Below, piece after piece: positions 1 through 11,240 of a stretch of 22,747 bases of DNA. The position numbers and the translations under genes are program-made. Origin of the DNA: Nemertoderma westbladi (taxonomy: Eukaryota > Xenacoelomorpha > Nemertodermatida > Nemertodermatidae); contig JAUCBJ010001355.1 in the NCBI GenBank assembly GCA_032718475.1, positions 1-22,747 on the forward strand, in the 5' to 3' direction. Under the pieces are notes generated by a model that had not been told where the DNA came from, searched no databases, and worked only from the letters and a program-made list of their open reading frames with translations. The number at the start of each line of letters is the position of its first letter. Position 1 is the first letter of the stretch.

Positions 1-750
1 CACCTAAGTTCACTGATGACTCGCAGTTCTAACTCGCCATATATGTACTGTTAACTGTAGGGTACTATTAATAAACTATACTAATAGTTGCAATGTTCAA
101 TTAAAATCAGAGTTTGGAGGTCTAATTATGTTTTGGCAACATTAATACTATGAGTGGTGTTTTGTATCAGATATAACTTTTATGTAGACATGATATGTTG
201 CCCTAAGTGCTTTAATAATTAATAGGAACAGATTATGAGATATTACAATTGTTTGCTAACTAACTTCGTTCACTACCTTGGTGCAATTTTTATTATAAAT
301 GCTGAACATGTGCAAATTACAATATTAGTATAGGTAGTGCTGGCTGATACTGGGTGCTCATATTTGCAACCATTTGTAACAAATTGTAACCAAGGACATC
401 AATTCGTGACAAGGTGCTCATATTTTTAACCAAACACATTGATTCGTAATGCGGAAATACAGATTTGTAATAGCCTGGTATTCAAATTCGTAATTAAAAT
501 TAAATTCGTTAAATAATTAAATAAAATTAATTAAATTCTTTAGTTAATTAAATAAAATTAATTAAATTCGTAATTGGAAATCCAAATTCATACTAGGCGC
601 TCAGATTCGAAACTGGTTTAGAGTTGATATCCTGAAAAAAAATAGTTAGCGGCTTATGGCCTGTAACAAAAATATTAGTTTCGGTTTGGTTTAACTTCGG
701 TTCCTTCACGGCGTCTTGACGACGTCTTTAATGATAAAACAGGTCTTATT
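1..750. other. AT-rich intergenic DNA, no gene seen
   Basis: No convincing coding exon is visible on either strand. The stretch contains a diverged duplication near 337-450, in which GGTGCTCATATTT and a nearby ATTCGT word occur twice. A 31-bp tandem duplication lies at 514-569 (unit beginning TAATTAAATAAAATTAATT). The rest is unstructured AT-rich DNA. Confidence 0.6.
514..569. repeat. 31-bp tandem duplication, AT-rich
   Basis: The word TAATTAAATAAAATTAATT followed by AAATTC starts at 514 and again at 545, giving a period of 31 bp over nearly two copies. It is made almost only of A and T and needs no function beyond local slippage. Confidence 0.75.
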
Positions 751-900
751 GCGTAATTAAGGGAAAGTGGCAAGTTACAGTGGCGGTGTTTTCTAACCAA
801 TACAATAAACGAAACTAGATTTTGCAATTAAGGGAAAGGGACAGGTTTACTGTATGGCGATGTTTTTTTTAAACAAAACAAACGAAACTAAATTTTGCAG
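751..900. repeat. diverged tandem duplication of about 75 bp
   Basis: Two adjacent blocks share the order AATTAAGGGAAAG, a TGGCG(A/G)TGTTTT core, then AAACGAAACTA(G/A)ATTTTGCA. The first block is about 751-826 and the second about 826-900. Several substitutions separate them, so the duplication is not recent. It abuts the left end of the palindromic element that starts near 914. Confidence 0.7.
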
Positions 901-913
901 TGTTAGTGTTTTA

Positions 914-1480
914 GTAGCTAGTGTTTTAGGTAGGTTTAGCTAGTAATTTCAACACTGGTTCCGACAACCTACTTCCCTCTATAAATATTTTGTAGTAGCT
1001 AGTTTTTTTTACTATTTGTATAGAAAATGTTCCAGATCATGTTAGCTATTCATTTTAAGAAAAAATCACGTTCTAGAACGAATATTTTTGGTTCTAGAAC
1101 ATTTTTTAGAAAAAAAAGCTAGATTCTATTTAAAACGCATGGAATCGTATTAAAACGTGTTTAAAATAAATAAAAAAAATTAAAAAAAATTTTTTTTCAC
1201 AAAATTTTATTCACAATATATTTTTTTTCACAATTTTTTTTATTGATTTTAAACACGTTTTAGAACGATTCCATGCGTTTTAAATATAATACAGATTTTT
1301 TTCTAAAAAATATTCTAGAACAAAAAATATTTGTTCTAGAACATAACTTTTTTAAAATTGAATAACTAACATTTTCTATACAAATAAGAACTAGCTACTA
1401 CACAATATTTATAGAATGAAGTAGGATGTCGGAACCAGTGTTGAAATTACTAGCTAAACCTTATCTAAAACACTAGCTAC
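914..1480. mobile_element. long palindromic MITE-like element
   Basis: The two halves are near-perfect reverse complements. The left end GTAGCTAGTGTTTTAGG pairs with a right end reading CTAAAACACTAGCTAC. Further matches run inward: the AATTTCAACACTGGTTCCGAC block, CTATAAATATT, GTAGTAGCTAGTT, the TTCTAGAAC pairs, and AAAACGCATGGAATCG with AAACACGTTTTA. The arms are about 260-280 bp and meet in a short A/T-only centre near 1165-1240. There is no coding capacity, and no clear target-site duplication could be assigned. A palindrome of this size without an ORF is typical of a non-autonomous fold-back DNA transposon. The family was not recognised. Confidence 0.8.
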
Positions 1481-2433
1481 CATAAAATTTAGAGTCTTGC
1501 TTCACGAAGAGACTTCAATTACGTCCGTTGACCAAATTGCAGGAAATTAAAATTTATAGAACGCTCCCCATATCAAAATAGTGTAAAAAAAAAACTGGCC
1601 TCTTTTTTTAAGGCCAAATCGACAACCTGTTAGGCCGTGTCCCCTATTTGACACAAGCTGACAAAGTGCCTCTGATTGGTCATGGTGGTAGTGTTTAATT
1701 AAGTTGATGGTAGCTGACCCTTCAGCGCTTTCAGCCCTTGGCAGCTTGGCTTCTTGGTTGTATCCAGCTCTGCAGTAATAACTAATAGACAAACTGCATT
1801 TATTTATATTGATCCTCGACGTTCTTAAATATGTACATTTCAATAGTTTTTACTCGCGCCTTTACTGTTCTTTCTTAATTTAATTTTTAACTTTCTTTTA
1901 ATTGCAATAAAATAATGAAATAGAAGTTTTAAAAAAGTTTGATTTTATGCTACATACTTTCGTTTACGTACACTCTTATCAACATTAATTAGTGTTAGGT
2001 AGTAGTAGGTAAGGCACTTAGTTTGTTTCAGTTTAATATAATTTGACTGTTGTTTTATATTATGTCTGCACAGGTGCAATAAGCTTCTGCTTCCTCCACC
2101 TTAATATTAAACATTAAACAGTACTGAGTACAGCAGTACCTGCTAGGCAGTAGGCACTTACATTTCTAATGCTGTAATGGGACGGCTGCCAGCTCACACC
2201 TGTCTGCCTACTGCGTCACTGGCCTCTACTGCTCTAGATACTACCTGCTAATTTCATTCAAACATCTGAAGCTGAACCGCACATAGCCTCAACAGCATAG
2301 AGACAGGCAGTGCAGTACAGTAGTAATATTTATGTCAGTACTGCAGTAGGGGTACAACACTGCAACAGTACCGGTATGCTGGTAGGCCTATGCAGCTATG
2401 TAACTTGGAAATGCAACCAGCAGTCAACAAGAC
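1481..2433. other. intergenic and 5' flank of the Dispatched-like gene
   Basis: No exon is recognised. A 98-codon open frame on the - strand (1547-1843) has low-complexity ends and no family resemblance. From about 2090 to 2400 the sequence is rich in short CAGTA, GTACTG and ACCGGTA words, giving many small imperfect inverted repeats. This region must hold the promoter and 5' UTR of the downstream gene, but no TATA box or initiator could be assigned with confidence. Confidence 0.5.
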
Positions 2434-5400
2434 ATGTCATTGTTTGTTTCGCTGGTGGCTAAATCGCCTCATTTGCTAGCAGCACTTACACTTTCCATAT
2501 GCGTTGCTTTGACTGTTGTTGTGTTTTCCATCGAAGGTTTTCCAAGCTTCGAAGATCCAACCGCAGGATTTGAAGCGCGGGGTTAGTGTTAACTAGTACT
2601 GTAGTAATCCTGTATTCTACAATGATTCACTAGGCAGTTAGTTACCGGTACTTTATACTGTGTTGGTTTTAAGTTCTAAGTTCAAACGTGTAATTCTACA
2701 ATTACAAGTAGAGTAAGAGGATTGTCCTTAAATGGATGACGAATATACAGATATAATATATGTGCTTTAATGCATTAATGTGAGCCAACTAGGCCTATGT
2801 TATTGCACAAAAAATTATGTGTCGATTGATAACAAATTTGTCAGTTTTATAATTTTCCACCAGACTAATAAATCTTATATATTCTTTGTTTTAGGTTCAC
2901 TTATTAACTCGAAGCTACACGTCATTGATAATGTAAATAGCATAATATTCAACCGGGTGAGTGACAAGAACAACTCTTTCATGGCGAGATTACAGGCCCA
3001 GCATACCGGTACACCTGATTGTTCTGCTCCCTCGGGTACTTCTAGCGATTATCAATGGTGTGGTTCCTCGAAATATTTTGGTGGTATTTATCGTCTACCG
3101 GCTTCCGTTATCTTTAAATCATCTGGAAGCGGCAACTCATTATTTTCACTGGAAAGCATAAAAGATATTTGTGAATTTTCACATAATTTTTTAACGAATT
3201 TTACAACTGATGACTGCCCTGGCACTGGGCCTCCAGCTTATTCACTCGGAGTGTTAGCTGGAAATATGTTTAATAAATCTTGTTTGTCGCTGAATAACAA
3301 CGACTTTAATAAGTTCAGACGAATTCTTCTCCAATGTTTGCCAATGTTCAATTCCAATGTTGTAAATCAAGAATTAGAAACAAGTTGTATTCCGTTGCTT
3401 CAACTAGAAGATAAACATGCCGCGTATTATTTAGATGTATTTTTAATTGATAGCGAGTCTATTAAATCTTCCAATATTTCTCAGATTAAATATACCTCCG
3501 CTATGATCTACTACGATAAGTATGAAGATCTTCAGGAGTTGTATTTTCGAGAATATTCGGCATTTCATCGAGGGTTTAAAACAGTCGAAGTTGTGGCCCT
3601 GGATTTCCCTGACGTTAAACACGAGCTCTTTGTTTATTATCTAATGTACGATTTATTGTATTTCGTACTCGCTATTGTTCTAGTAGTTATCTGCTTACTA
3701 GTTTACACCGGATCTGTGCTGATCATGGCTGCTACGGTAATCAATGTACTCTTTTGTTTTGGCGTTTCTTACTTCACATATGTTTACATTTATCAATTAA
3801 AATTTTTTCCGTTTCTCAATTTACTCTGCGGAGTTATTCTAATAGCGATAAGTGTGGACGATGTGTTTGTGTTCTACGATTCGTGGAAACAAGCGACTCT
3901 TCTTCATACAGACGACACTAGTCTGGAGACTCTAATCTCTTACGCTTTACACCACGCTGCATCTTCTATATTCGTAACCAGTTTAACCACAGCGGTTGCG
4001 TTTTTTGGTTGCATTACGAGTAGCATTACGTCCGTTCGCTTGTTTGGTATTTTCAGTGGCACTGCGATACTTTTAGCTTATGTTATAATGGTTACCTGGA
4101 TACTTCCTGTTATTGTTGTGGTTCACAAATCGACGAAACATGTTCCTGCTAGGCTGGCAACAATGCTGCAATCGTTGGAAGCATTTTTGACTACAATTCG
4201 GGATCTGGTTTTCGTAAACATAATCCCGAATCTGATAAAACGCCTTTGGTGGTTCTTTATACCGGTATTCGCATTGGTTGGCGTTGGTTGCGGCTTTGTT
4301 GCCATTGGCTATCCCGGTCTTGGGTTGCCCGCAACCCAAGAACTCCAGCTGCTGAGGTCTGCGAATCTTTTAGAACGATTCGACATGGAAATTAGCAAGA
4401 AATTTAAGTACAGTGACAATCTTAGGGGACAAATGCAGGACCTAACCGTAATAATGTCCTGGGGGTTATTGGCGTCTGATAATGGGAATTACTTGGATCC
4501 ATTTTCTATTGGAGACTTGGAATACTCAGGTTTTCGTCTTGAAAAACCAGAAAATCTCAAATGGTTACATGGCACCTGCACATCGCTTAAGTCTAAGCCA
4601 TGGAGCAACCTCGAGGGTTACTGTTGGACAGAATTATACATAGAAACCATGACTAATCAATGTCTAGAACAACAGATTGAGTGCTGCAACTATAGTGAAT
4701 CTGATTTTCCATTCACAGCCGATATTAATCAGGTATGCATTCCCCTGATTGTAAACTTACCTCGGACCAATTATACAGAAGGTTGCAATTCATTTTTGTT
4801 AAATTCTCATGTCTATATAAGCGAACTTGGAAATTACGTATTTATACTCGAAATTCCCACCAAGAAATCGTTGTCTTTCGTGTTTGGCGAAATGGAAGAA
4901 AATGAGATATTATTCGATGAGATTTTCAGCGGTTTGGTGGATTCTCAATCGACTCCGGATGACATCAAATCCGGTTGGTATGTGATGAAGTGGTCGCATT
5001 TCTATGACCTCCAAAAGTCTATCGTCAGTGGAACACTAAGTTCGGTTGGCGTTAGTTTGTCTGTGGCTGCACTAGTTATACTGGTGACGTCTCGAAATAT
5101 CATTTTATCATTTTATGCTCTGCTCACAATAACATTCGCTATATTTACAACAGTTGCTTGTTTAGTTGGATTGGGTTGGAATCTAAACATTTTAGAATCA
5201 ATAATATTGTCACTAGCTGTTGGATTTTCGATAGATTTTACTATCCATTACGGTGTCGCATATACGTTGTCTAACGCGGCGAGTTGTAGAGGCGGCAGGA
5301 CCTGCGATGCGTTCAGGCGCGTTGGATTCGCAGTCTGGATGGCCAGTCTCACAACCGTCCTGGGGGGAGCCTCCGTCTTGGGTTCCGAGGTTCAGAGTTA

Positions 5401-5668
5401 CCATCAAACCGGAGTTTTTATGGTTTTAGTGATATTGTTTAGTTGGTTCAACGCGACATTTTTCTTTCAGTCTTTGTGTTATAAGTTTGGACCTAGCGTT
5501 GGATGTTGTGGGTTAAATATGGAATGTTTGAAACGGATTAATGCAAGACGGCACACTGACGGTGTGGGGGGAACCTCGCTTGATGAAGTTCCGATTAGTA
5601 ATTCGCATCATGTCCGAATAGTATTATCAGAACCACAGGTCACTTCTCTGCCTAGCAATAGCATTTAA
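2434..5668 (+). CDS. Dispatched-like 12-TM RND/SSD transporter, two exons
   Basis: The coding parts are 2434-2581 and 2895-5668 (973 residues). The ATG at 2434 is the first in frame after a stop at 2401. Exon 1 gives TM1 (about residues 12-32) and ends in FEDPTAGFEARG, the Dispatched-type junction after TM1. Exon 2 continues in frame with an extracellular loop (about 34-300), TM2-TM7 (about 303-525), a second loop (526-764), TM8-TM12 (767-912) and a short tail of about 60 residues. TM4 reads AISVDDVFVFYDSWKQ, with the DD pair at 371-372. TM10 reads GFSIDFTIHYG, with Asp830. These are the charge-relay motifs of Dispatched and other RND proteins. Dispatched releases cholesterol-modified Hedgehog ligands at the plasma membrane using a cation gradient. 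The protein is shorter than human DISP1 or fly Disp, mostly in its termini, so it may be a divergent paralogue with another substrate. The family call is strong; orthology is uncertain. Confidence 0.9.
2582..2894 (+). other. phase-1 intron of the Dispatched-like gene
   Basis: The donor is CGGG|GTTAGT at 2582 and the acceptor is TTTGTTTTAG ending at 2894. Joining the exons restores a GGT glycine codon and produces the family-typical GFEARG segment followed by the first loop. The exon 2 frame is open back to about 2780 through the intron, but that extension starts at a GTG, lacks a TM1 and has no family similarity, so it is intron read-through. Confidence 0.85.
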
Positions 5669-6560
5669 ATTAGTATATATTACTTTTTTCGACTCTTCAC
5701 TATTAGGGTCTAAATCAAAAAGACTCATTAATTACAATTATTTTTGTTGTTGAGTTGGCTTTTGACAGCTACACTATCGTGTAGATTGTCTTTGGTGATT
5801 GCAATATGTTATGTACCCGTACTGTAGGTAGTAGAGAGGCATATTAATTGTTTGTATATGCGTAAAATTGTATATTTATTTACTCCATGGGGGAGTAACG
5901 AGGATTGTAATTTATAGGCCTACGAGTAAAGTGCTTTGTAAACTGGACGCGCTTTACACGCCATGGAGCTTTTATTATTTGAAAATTGAAACTTTGTTTT
6001 CTGCTTTTTGCTGCTGATTATATATCATGTCTCTTCTTACCATTAAGTATAAAGTGATACTTGTTTTGTTAGAAAGACGTTTCAATTTTCAAATATAATA
6101 ATATATCATGACCATAGAGAACAACACAAAGGTTAATAAGGTCATTGACTTGTTCCACCGTCATTATCGTTGGGGGACAAATTTCAATTAGTTACTAAAT
6201 TGTTTTTCCGTGGTAACTGTAATAGACCACACATAATGCACACCGCGTCCATTAGTACACTATTACACTACGTTGTCTTATATGTATCCCTTATTATAAT
6301 CAGTGCAAATAGTATTGGTGCAAAAGTACGCAGCGGACGGGTCTTCACTCTTGCATATTTTTTTAAATCACATATTTTATTAATTTTATATTATTTACTT
6401 AACATTATTTTCTGTTTTTATTTATTTCATTGTTTATTGCTGCCTGGGTTTTCTAAATCGTACGATGTTGTTTCTTTTCATACCATAGAAATTGCATATC
6501 TTTCGATCGTACAGCTACAACATGTCTTGTTAGTAAATGTATATTTATGAGATATGTATA
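5669..6560. other. 3' flank of the Dispatched-like gene, no further gene
   Basis: This AT-rich stretch should contain the 3' UTR. I found no canonical AATAAA on the + strand close to the stop; a variant AGTAAA near 5926 is a weak candidate. A 126-codon frame at 6170-6550 is AT-driven, hydrophobic and low in complexity, with no recognised family. The only structure I see is the fold-back repeat at 5950-6115. Confidence 0.5.
5950..6115. repeat. imperfect fold-back repeat
   Basis: TTATTATTTGAAAATTGAAAC at 5972-5992 is the reverse complement of the segment at 6079-6101, apart from a two-base insertion. Similarity extends outward through CCATGG/CCATAG and inward through a TTTGTTTTCT-like stretch. 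This gives arms of about 50 bp around a spacer of roughly 60 bp. It may be a small MITE remnant or a hairpin in the 3' UTR. Confidence 0.65.
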
Positions 6561-6565
6561 TTCGG

Positions 6566-8495
6566 GCAGATCGACAGCGATGCAGGCAGTCCGAAACGAC
6601 AGGCAGTCCGACACGACAGGCAGTCCGACACGACAGACAGTCCGACATGTGCAGACAGCCCGATACGTGCAGCCAGTCCGACACGTGCAGACAGTTCGAC
6701 ACATGCAGACAGTTGGACACATGCAGACAGTCCGACACGACAGGCAGTCCGACACGACAGACAGTCCGACACGTGCAAACAGTCCGACACATGCAGATTG
6801 TCCGACAGTCAGTCTGTCACGTGCAAACAGTCCGACACGTGCATACAGCTCGAAACGTGCAGACAGTCCGACACGTGCAGACAGTCCGACACGACAGACA
6901 GACCGACACATGCAGACAGTCCGACACGTGCAGACAGTCCGACACGACAGGCAGTCCGACACGACAGGCAGTCCGACACGACAGGCAGTCCGACACGACA
7001 GACAGTTCGACACGTGCAGACAGTCCGACACATGCAGACAGTCCGACACGACAGATAGTCCTACAAGACAGGCATTCGAACACGACAGACAGTCCGACCC
7101 GACAGACAGTCCGACAAGTGCAAACAGTCCAACACATGCCGACAGTCCGACACTACAGACAGTCCGACACGTACCGACAGTCCGACACGACAGACAGTCC
7201 GACACGTGCAGACCTTTCCGACACGACAGACAGTCCGACACATGCAGACAGTCCGATACGACAGACAGTGTGACACGTGCAGACAGTCCGATACGTCAGA
7301 CAGTCGGACACGACAGACAGTCTAACACGACAGACAGTCTGACACGACAGACAGTGCAGACAGTCCGACACGACAGACAGTCCAACACGACAGACAGTCC
7401 AACACGACAGACAGTCCGACACATGCAGACAGTCCGACACTTGCAGACAGTCCGACACGTGCAGACCTTTCCAACACGACAGACAGTCCGACACATGCAG
7501 ACAGTCCGACATGACAGACAGTGCAGACAGTCCGACACGACAGACAGTCCAAAACGACAGACAGACACATACAGACAGTCCGACACATGCAGACAGTCCG
7601 ACACATGCAGACAGTCCGACACGTGCTTACAATCCGACACGTGCATACAATCCGACACGTGCTGACAGTCCGACACGTACAGGCAATCCGACACATGTAG
7701 ACAGTCTCGCACGACAGACAGTCCGACACGTGCATACAATCAGACACGTGCAGACAGGCCGACAAAGACATGCAATTAGACACATGTAGACAGTCTGACA
7801 CGACAGACAGTCCGACACGTGCAGACAGTCCGACACGTGCGTACAGTCCGACACGACAGACAGCCCGACACGTGCAGGTAGTCCGACATGTGCAGTCAGT
7901 CCGATAAATGCAGACAGACCGACACGAGCATAAAGTCCGACACGTGCAGACAGCCCGACATGCAGGTAGTCCGACAAGTGCAGACAGTCCGACACGTACA
8001 GGCAATCCGACACATGTAGACAGTCCGACATGTGCAGAAAGTCCGACACGTGCAGACAGTCTGACACGACAGACAGTCTGACGCGACAGACAGCCTGACA
8101 CGACGGACAGCCTGACACGACAGACAGTCTGACACGACAGACAGTCTGACAGGACAGACAGTCTGACACGACAGACAGTCTGACACGTGCAGACAGTCCG
8201 ACACGGCAGACGTCCGAAATGTGCGGACAGTCCGACACGACAGAGAGTCCGACACGACAGACAGTCCGACACGTGCGGAAAGCCCGACACGTGCAGACAG
8301 TCTGACACGACAGACTGACGCGACAGACAGTCCGACACGTGCAGACAATCCGACACGACAGACAGTCCGACACTTGCAGAAAGTCCGACACGTGCAGACA
8401 GTCTGACACGACAGACAGTCTGACACGTGCAGAAAGTCTGACACGTGCAGACAGTTTGACACGACAGACAGTCTGACACTACAGACTGTCCGACC
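6566..8495. repeat. 1.9-kb minisatellite of interleaved 17-bp and 18-bp units
   Basis: Two unit types alternate irregularly: CAGTCCGACACGACAGA (17 bp) and CAGTCCGACACGTGCAGA (18 bp). They differ at the CGACAGA/CGTGCAGA junction, and CACATG, CAAGTG and CAGTCTGAC variants occur. There are roughly 110 units. CAGTCTGACACGACAGA dominates near 8050-8480, while CAGTCCGAC dominates earlier, so variants have spread locally. Neither unit contains a stop in most frames, so long open frames appear on both strands. They change frame at every 17/18 switch and are not genes. Decayed units continue to about 8580. Confidence 0.95.
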
Positions 8496-8599
8496 ATAAT
8501 GCATATTCCACATTGGTACACTACAGATTGTCCGGCACCTATACTTCAGACCGACCACGGTGCAGCAGACGCCAGACAGTTGACGGTTCACAAATATGT

Positions 8600-9456
8600 G
8601 GCGGATTTTCATTTATAGTTTTGAAGTCTCAGAGTAATTAAGTAAGTAATTGAGTTATTGCAGTTATTTTGTGCACGGTACTAACCCACACAATAATTAT
8701 TATTGTTGTTAATAATGCAGGTCCTATTTATAGTTTTTATCTATTTGTTTTTTTATATTATTATTAATTGGTAGTAATTTTTAATTTTAGAACAATAATT
8801 AGTTGCGGAATAAATGTAAAATATATTTCTGTAATCCAGATATATAAAGTATTTGTGTGCATATTGTACTGTAGGCCTATGTATGTGCCGTGTAGGCGAG
8901 GCATTCCAAGCATGTCAAGAGATAGCGGTTTCTTTTCACATAAATGCCTGTTATCATTTGCAATAATATTTTTGTGAAAGTTGTGCTTGAAATGTGCAGA
9001 TATTATAACCAGTTTATTTACTTTTATTCATAAATTGTTGGACTTTTCGCTCGAATATAACAAAAAATCGGGAGAAATGGAGTACTTTTTTCCCTCGGGG
9101 AAAAGTAATCCAAAGTATTGCATTGATTTTACTTTTTTTTTTGGAGAAAAAAGTAAAGCAAAATATTGTTGGTGGAATTTCTTAAATTTTATTACAAGTG
9201 TTGAAAGAACATCGACGTAGAAAAGGTTTGCAAGTAATTTGAGCAAAATCCATTCACACACTCATAAGTTATTGCAACTTCAGTGTCTGCAAGGCGAACT
9301 CCAAAACGAAACTCAATATTAAATTGGTTTATGTTGTTTAGCGGCTCTTTAGTTACGTAATAAATATTCGTGAACACTAAATTATTTAACATTAGTAATT
9401 AGAATCGCAGTAACTATGGAAGCAATGTAGTAAAATACTGCAGTTATATTTATTTT
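8600..9456. other. AT-rich noncoding DNA
   Basis: No gene is recognised. Several frames of 60-80 codons occur on both strands without family features. Two small hairpins lie at about 9081-9170: TACTTTTTTCCC pairs with GGGAAAAGTA, and TACTTTTTT pairs with AAAAAAGTA across TTGGAG. Confidence 0.55.
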
Positions 9457-9560
9457 GTGGGGCGAGCCACGAAGTTGGCGGAGCCTTAGCGAATTGACAC
9501 TGTTAGGGGGTGGGTCAATTTATGCAAATAGTTGTCGTCGTCGTCGTCGTTGTCGTCGTT

Positions 9561-10880
9561 ACGATTTTGACATGCTAATAACTTTGTCGGATTTAAAGCT
9601 GCCAAGTTGAAAATTTGTAGGTATCAATATGAGCAAAAGTTGAGATTTTTGAGAGACTTTCAGACACCATCAGTGCAATGGTCTCCCGCTAGAGGGCCAC
9701 ATGTCTAAACATTAAATGCCCTCCCATTTCTTTGCTTTTAATCCGTTTAAGCTGAAACTTGGCAGATATGTATTAGACCATTAGCTGTGACTTTCAAAGG
9801 AGGCGAATCCATCTGCAGTTCTCCAGTCTGCCGCTAGAGGGCCAAAGCTCTGAAAGTGAAATCGTTGTCGTCGTTACGATTTTGACATGCTAATAACTTT
9901 GTCGGATTTAAAGCTGCCAAGTTGAAAATTTGTAGGTATCAATATGAGCAAAAGTTGAGATTTTTGAGAGACTTTCAGACACCATCAGTGCAATGGTCTC
10001 CCGCTAGAGGGCCACATGTCTAAACATTAAATGCCCTCCCATTTCTTTGCTTTTAATCCGTTTAAGCTGAAACTTGGCAGATATGTAATAGACCATTAGC
10101 TGTGACTTTCAAAGGAGGCGAATCCATCTGCAGTTCTCCAGTCTGCCGCTAGAGGGCCAAAGGTCTGAAAGTGAAATCGTTGTCGTCGTTACGATTTTGA
10201 CATGCTAATAACTTTGTCGGATTTAAAGCTGCCAAGTTGAAAATTTGTAGGTATCAATATGAGCAAAAGTTGAGATTTTTGAGAGACTTTCAGACACCAT
10301 CAGTGCAATGGTCTCCCGCTAGAGGGCCACATGTCTAAACATTAAATGCCCTCCCATTTCTTTGCTTTTAATCCGTTTAAGCTGAAACTTGGCAGATATG
10401 TATTAGACCATTAGCTGTGACTTTCAAAGGAGGCGAATCCATCTGCAGTTCTCCAGTCTGCCGCTAGAGGGCCAAAGGTCTGAAAGTGAAATCGTTGTCG
10501 TCGTTACGATTTTGACATGCTAATAACTTTGTCGGATTTAAAGCTGCCAAGTTGAAAATTTGTAGGTATCAATATGAGCTAAAGTTGAGATTTTTGAGAG
10601 ACTTTCAGACACCATCAGTGCAATGGTCTCCCGCTAGAGGGCCACATGTCTAAACATTAAATGCCCTCCCATTTCTTTGCTTTTAATCCGTTTAAGCTGA
10701 AACTTGGCAGATATGTATTAGACCATTAGCTGTGACTTTCAAAGGAGGCGAATCCATCTGCAGTTCTCCAGTCTGCCGCTAGAGGGCCAAATGTCTGAAA
10801 GTGAAATCGTTGTCGTCGTTATGATATTGACATGCTTATAACTTTGTCGAATTTAAAGCTGCCAAGTTGAAAATTTGTTT
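9561..10880. repeat. 315-bp tandem repeat, four full units plus a partial fifth
   Basis: Units begin at 9561, 9876, 10191, 10506 and 10821, an exact 315-bp step. The four full copies differ at only a few bases, for example AAGCTCTG against AAGGTCTG, GTATTAGACC against GTAATAGACC, and GAGCAAAAGT against GAGCTAAAGT. Each unit holds two related halves, both ending in CCGCTAGAGGGCCA. The fifth copy diverges after about 60 bp. Older relatives of the second half continue to about 11240. Confidence 0.95.
9686..10789 (+). promoter_or_regulatory. eight CTCF-like motifs in one orientation
   Basis: CCGCTAGAGGGCCA occurs at 9686, 9831, 10001, 10146, 10316, 10461, 10631 and 10776, with spacings alternating 145 and 170 bp. 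It agrees with the core of the bilaterian CTCF consensus (CCASYAGRKGGC), apart from G at the third position. Degenerate versions follow at about 10905, 11058 and 11214. Binding is inferred from the motif only. Confidence 0.4.
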
Positions 10881-11240
10881 TGTTGAAAATCAGTTCAACA
10901 GTCACCCGCTATAGGACTACTTTATGCCTGAAAGTGAATAGATTCTCCCGTCTCATTGATTTTAATCAGTTTAAGCTGAATCTTGCCATATATTCTGGAC
11001 CACATGCTGCGTCTTTGTGGGGGGGGGGGGGGGGGGGGGGGGGAGATTTAATCGGTCTGCCGCTATACGACGAAATTTCTGAAAGTGAGATCCGTCTCTC
11101 ATTTCGTTATCCGTTATTCAAGATGAAACTTGGCCGATGTACGTATGTACTATTCATCCATAGGCTGTGTCTTTGTGGGGCTGGAGACCCTAATCCATCT
11201 TCAGTTCTCACTATACCGCTAGAGTCAGAAATGTCTGAAT
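10881..11240. repeat. diverged relatives of the 315-bp unit
   Basis: Two degenerate half-units are recognisable by TTTAAGCTGAATCTTG, GATGAAACTTGGCCGATGTA, CCGCTATA and CCGCTAGAG. A 120-codon frame here spans a poly-G run and lies within repeat sequence, so it is not a gene. Confidence 0.75.
11019..11043 (+). repeat. 25-base poly-G tract
   Basis: An uninterrupted run of 25 G lies at the position corresponding to the CTTTGTGGGG segment of the related half-unit near 11170. It probably grew from that short G run. Its true length is uncertain in any assembly. Confidence 0.95.

Noticed and set aside
1547-1843. 98-codon frame on the - strand
   Set aside because: Its ends are A/T-driven, and no domain, splice structure or family was recognised.
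2780-2894. Upstream extension of the Dispatched-like exon 2 frame
   Set aside because: It starts at GTG, has no TM1 and crosses a good acceptor at 2894. Exon 1 at 2434-2581 supplies the expected N-terminus.
6453-8612. Many long open frames (up to about 400 codons) on both strands
   Set aside because: They translate the 17/18-bp minisatellite as Cys-rich or Asp/Ser/Thr-rich repeats in several frames at once, and shift frame at unit switches.
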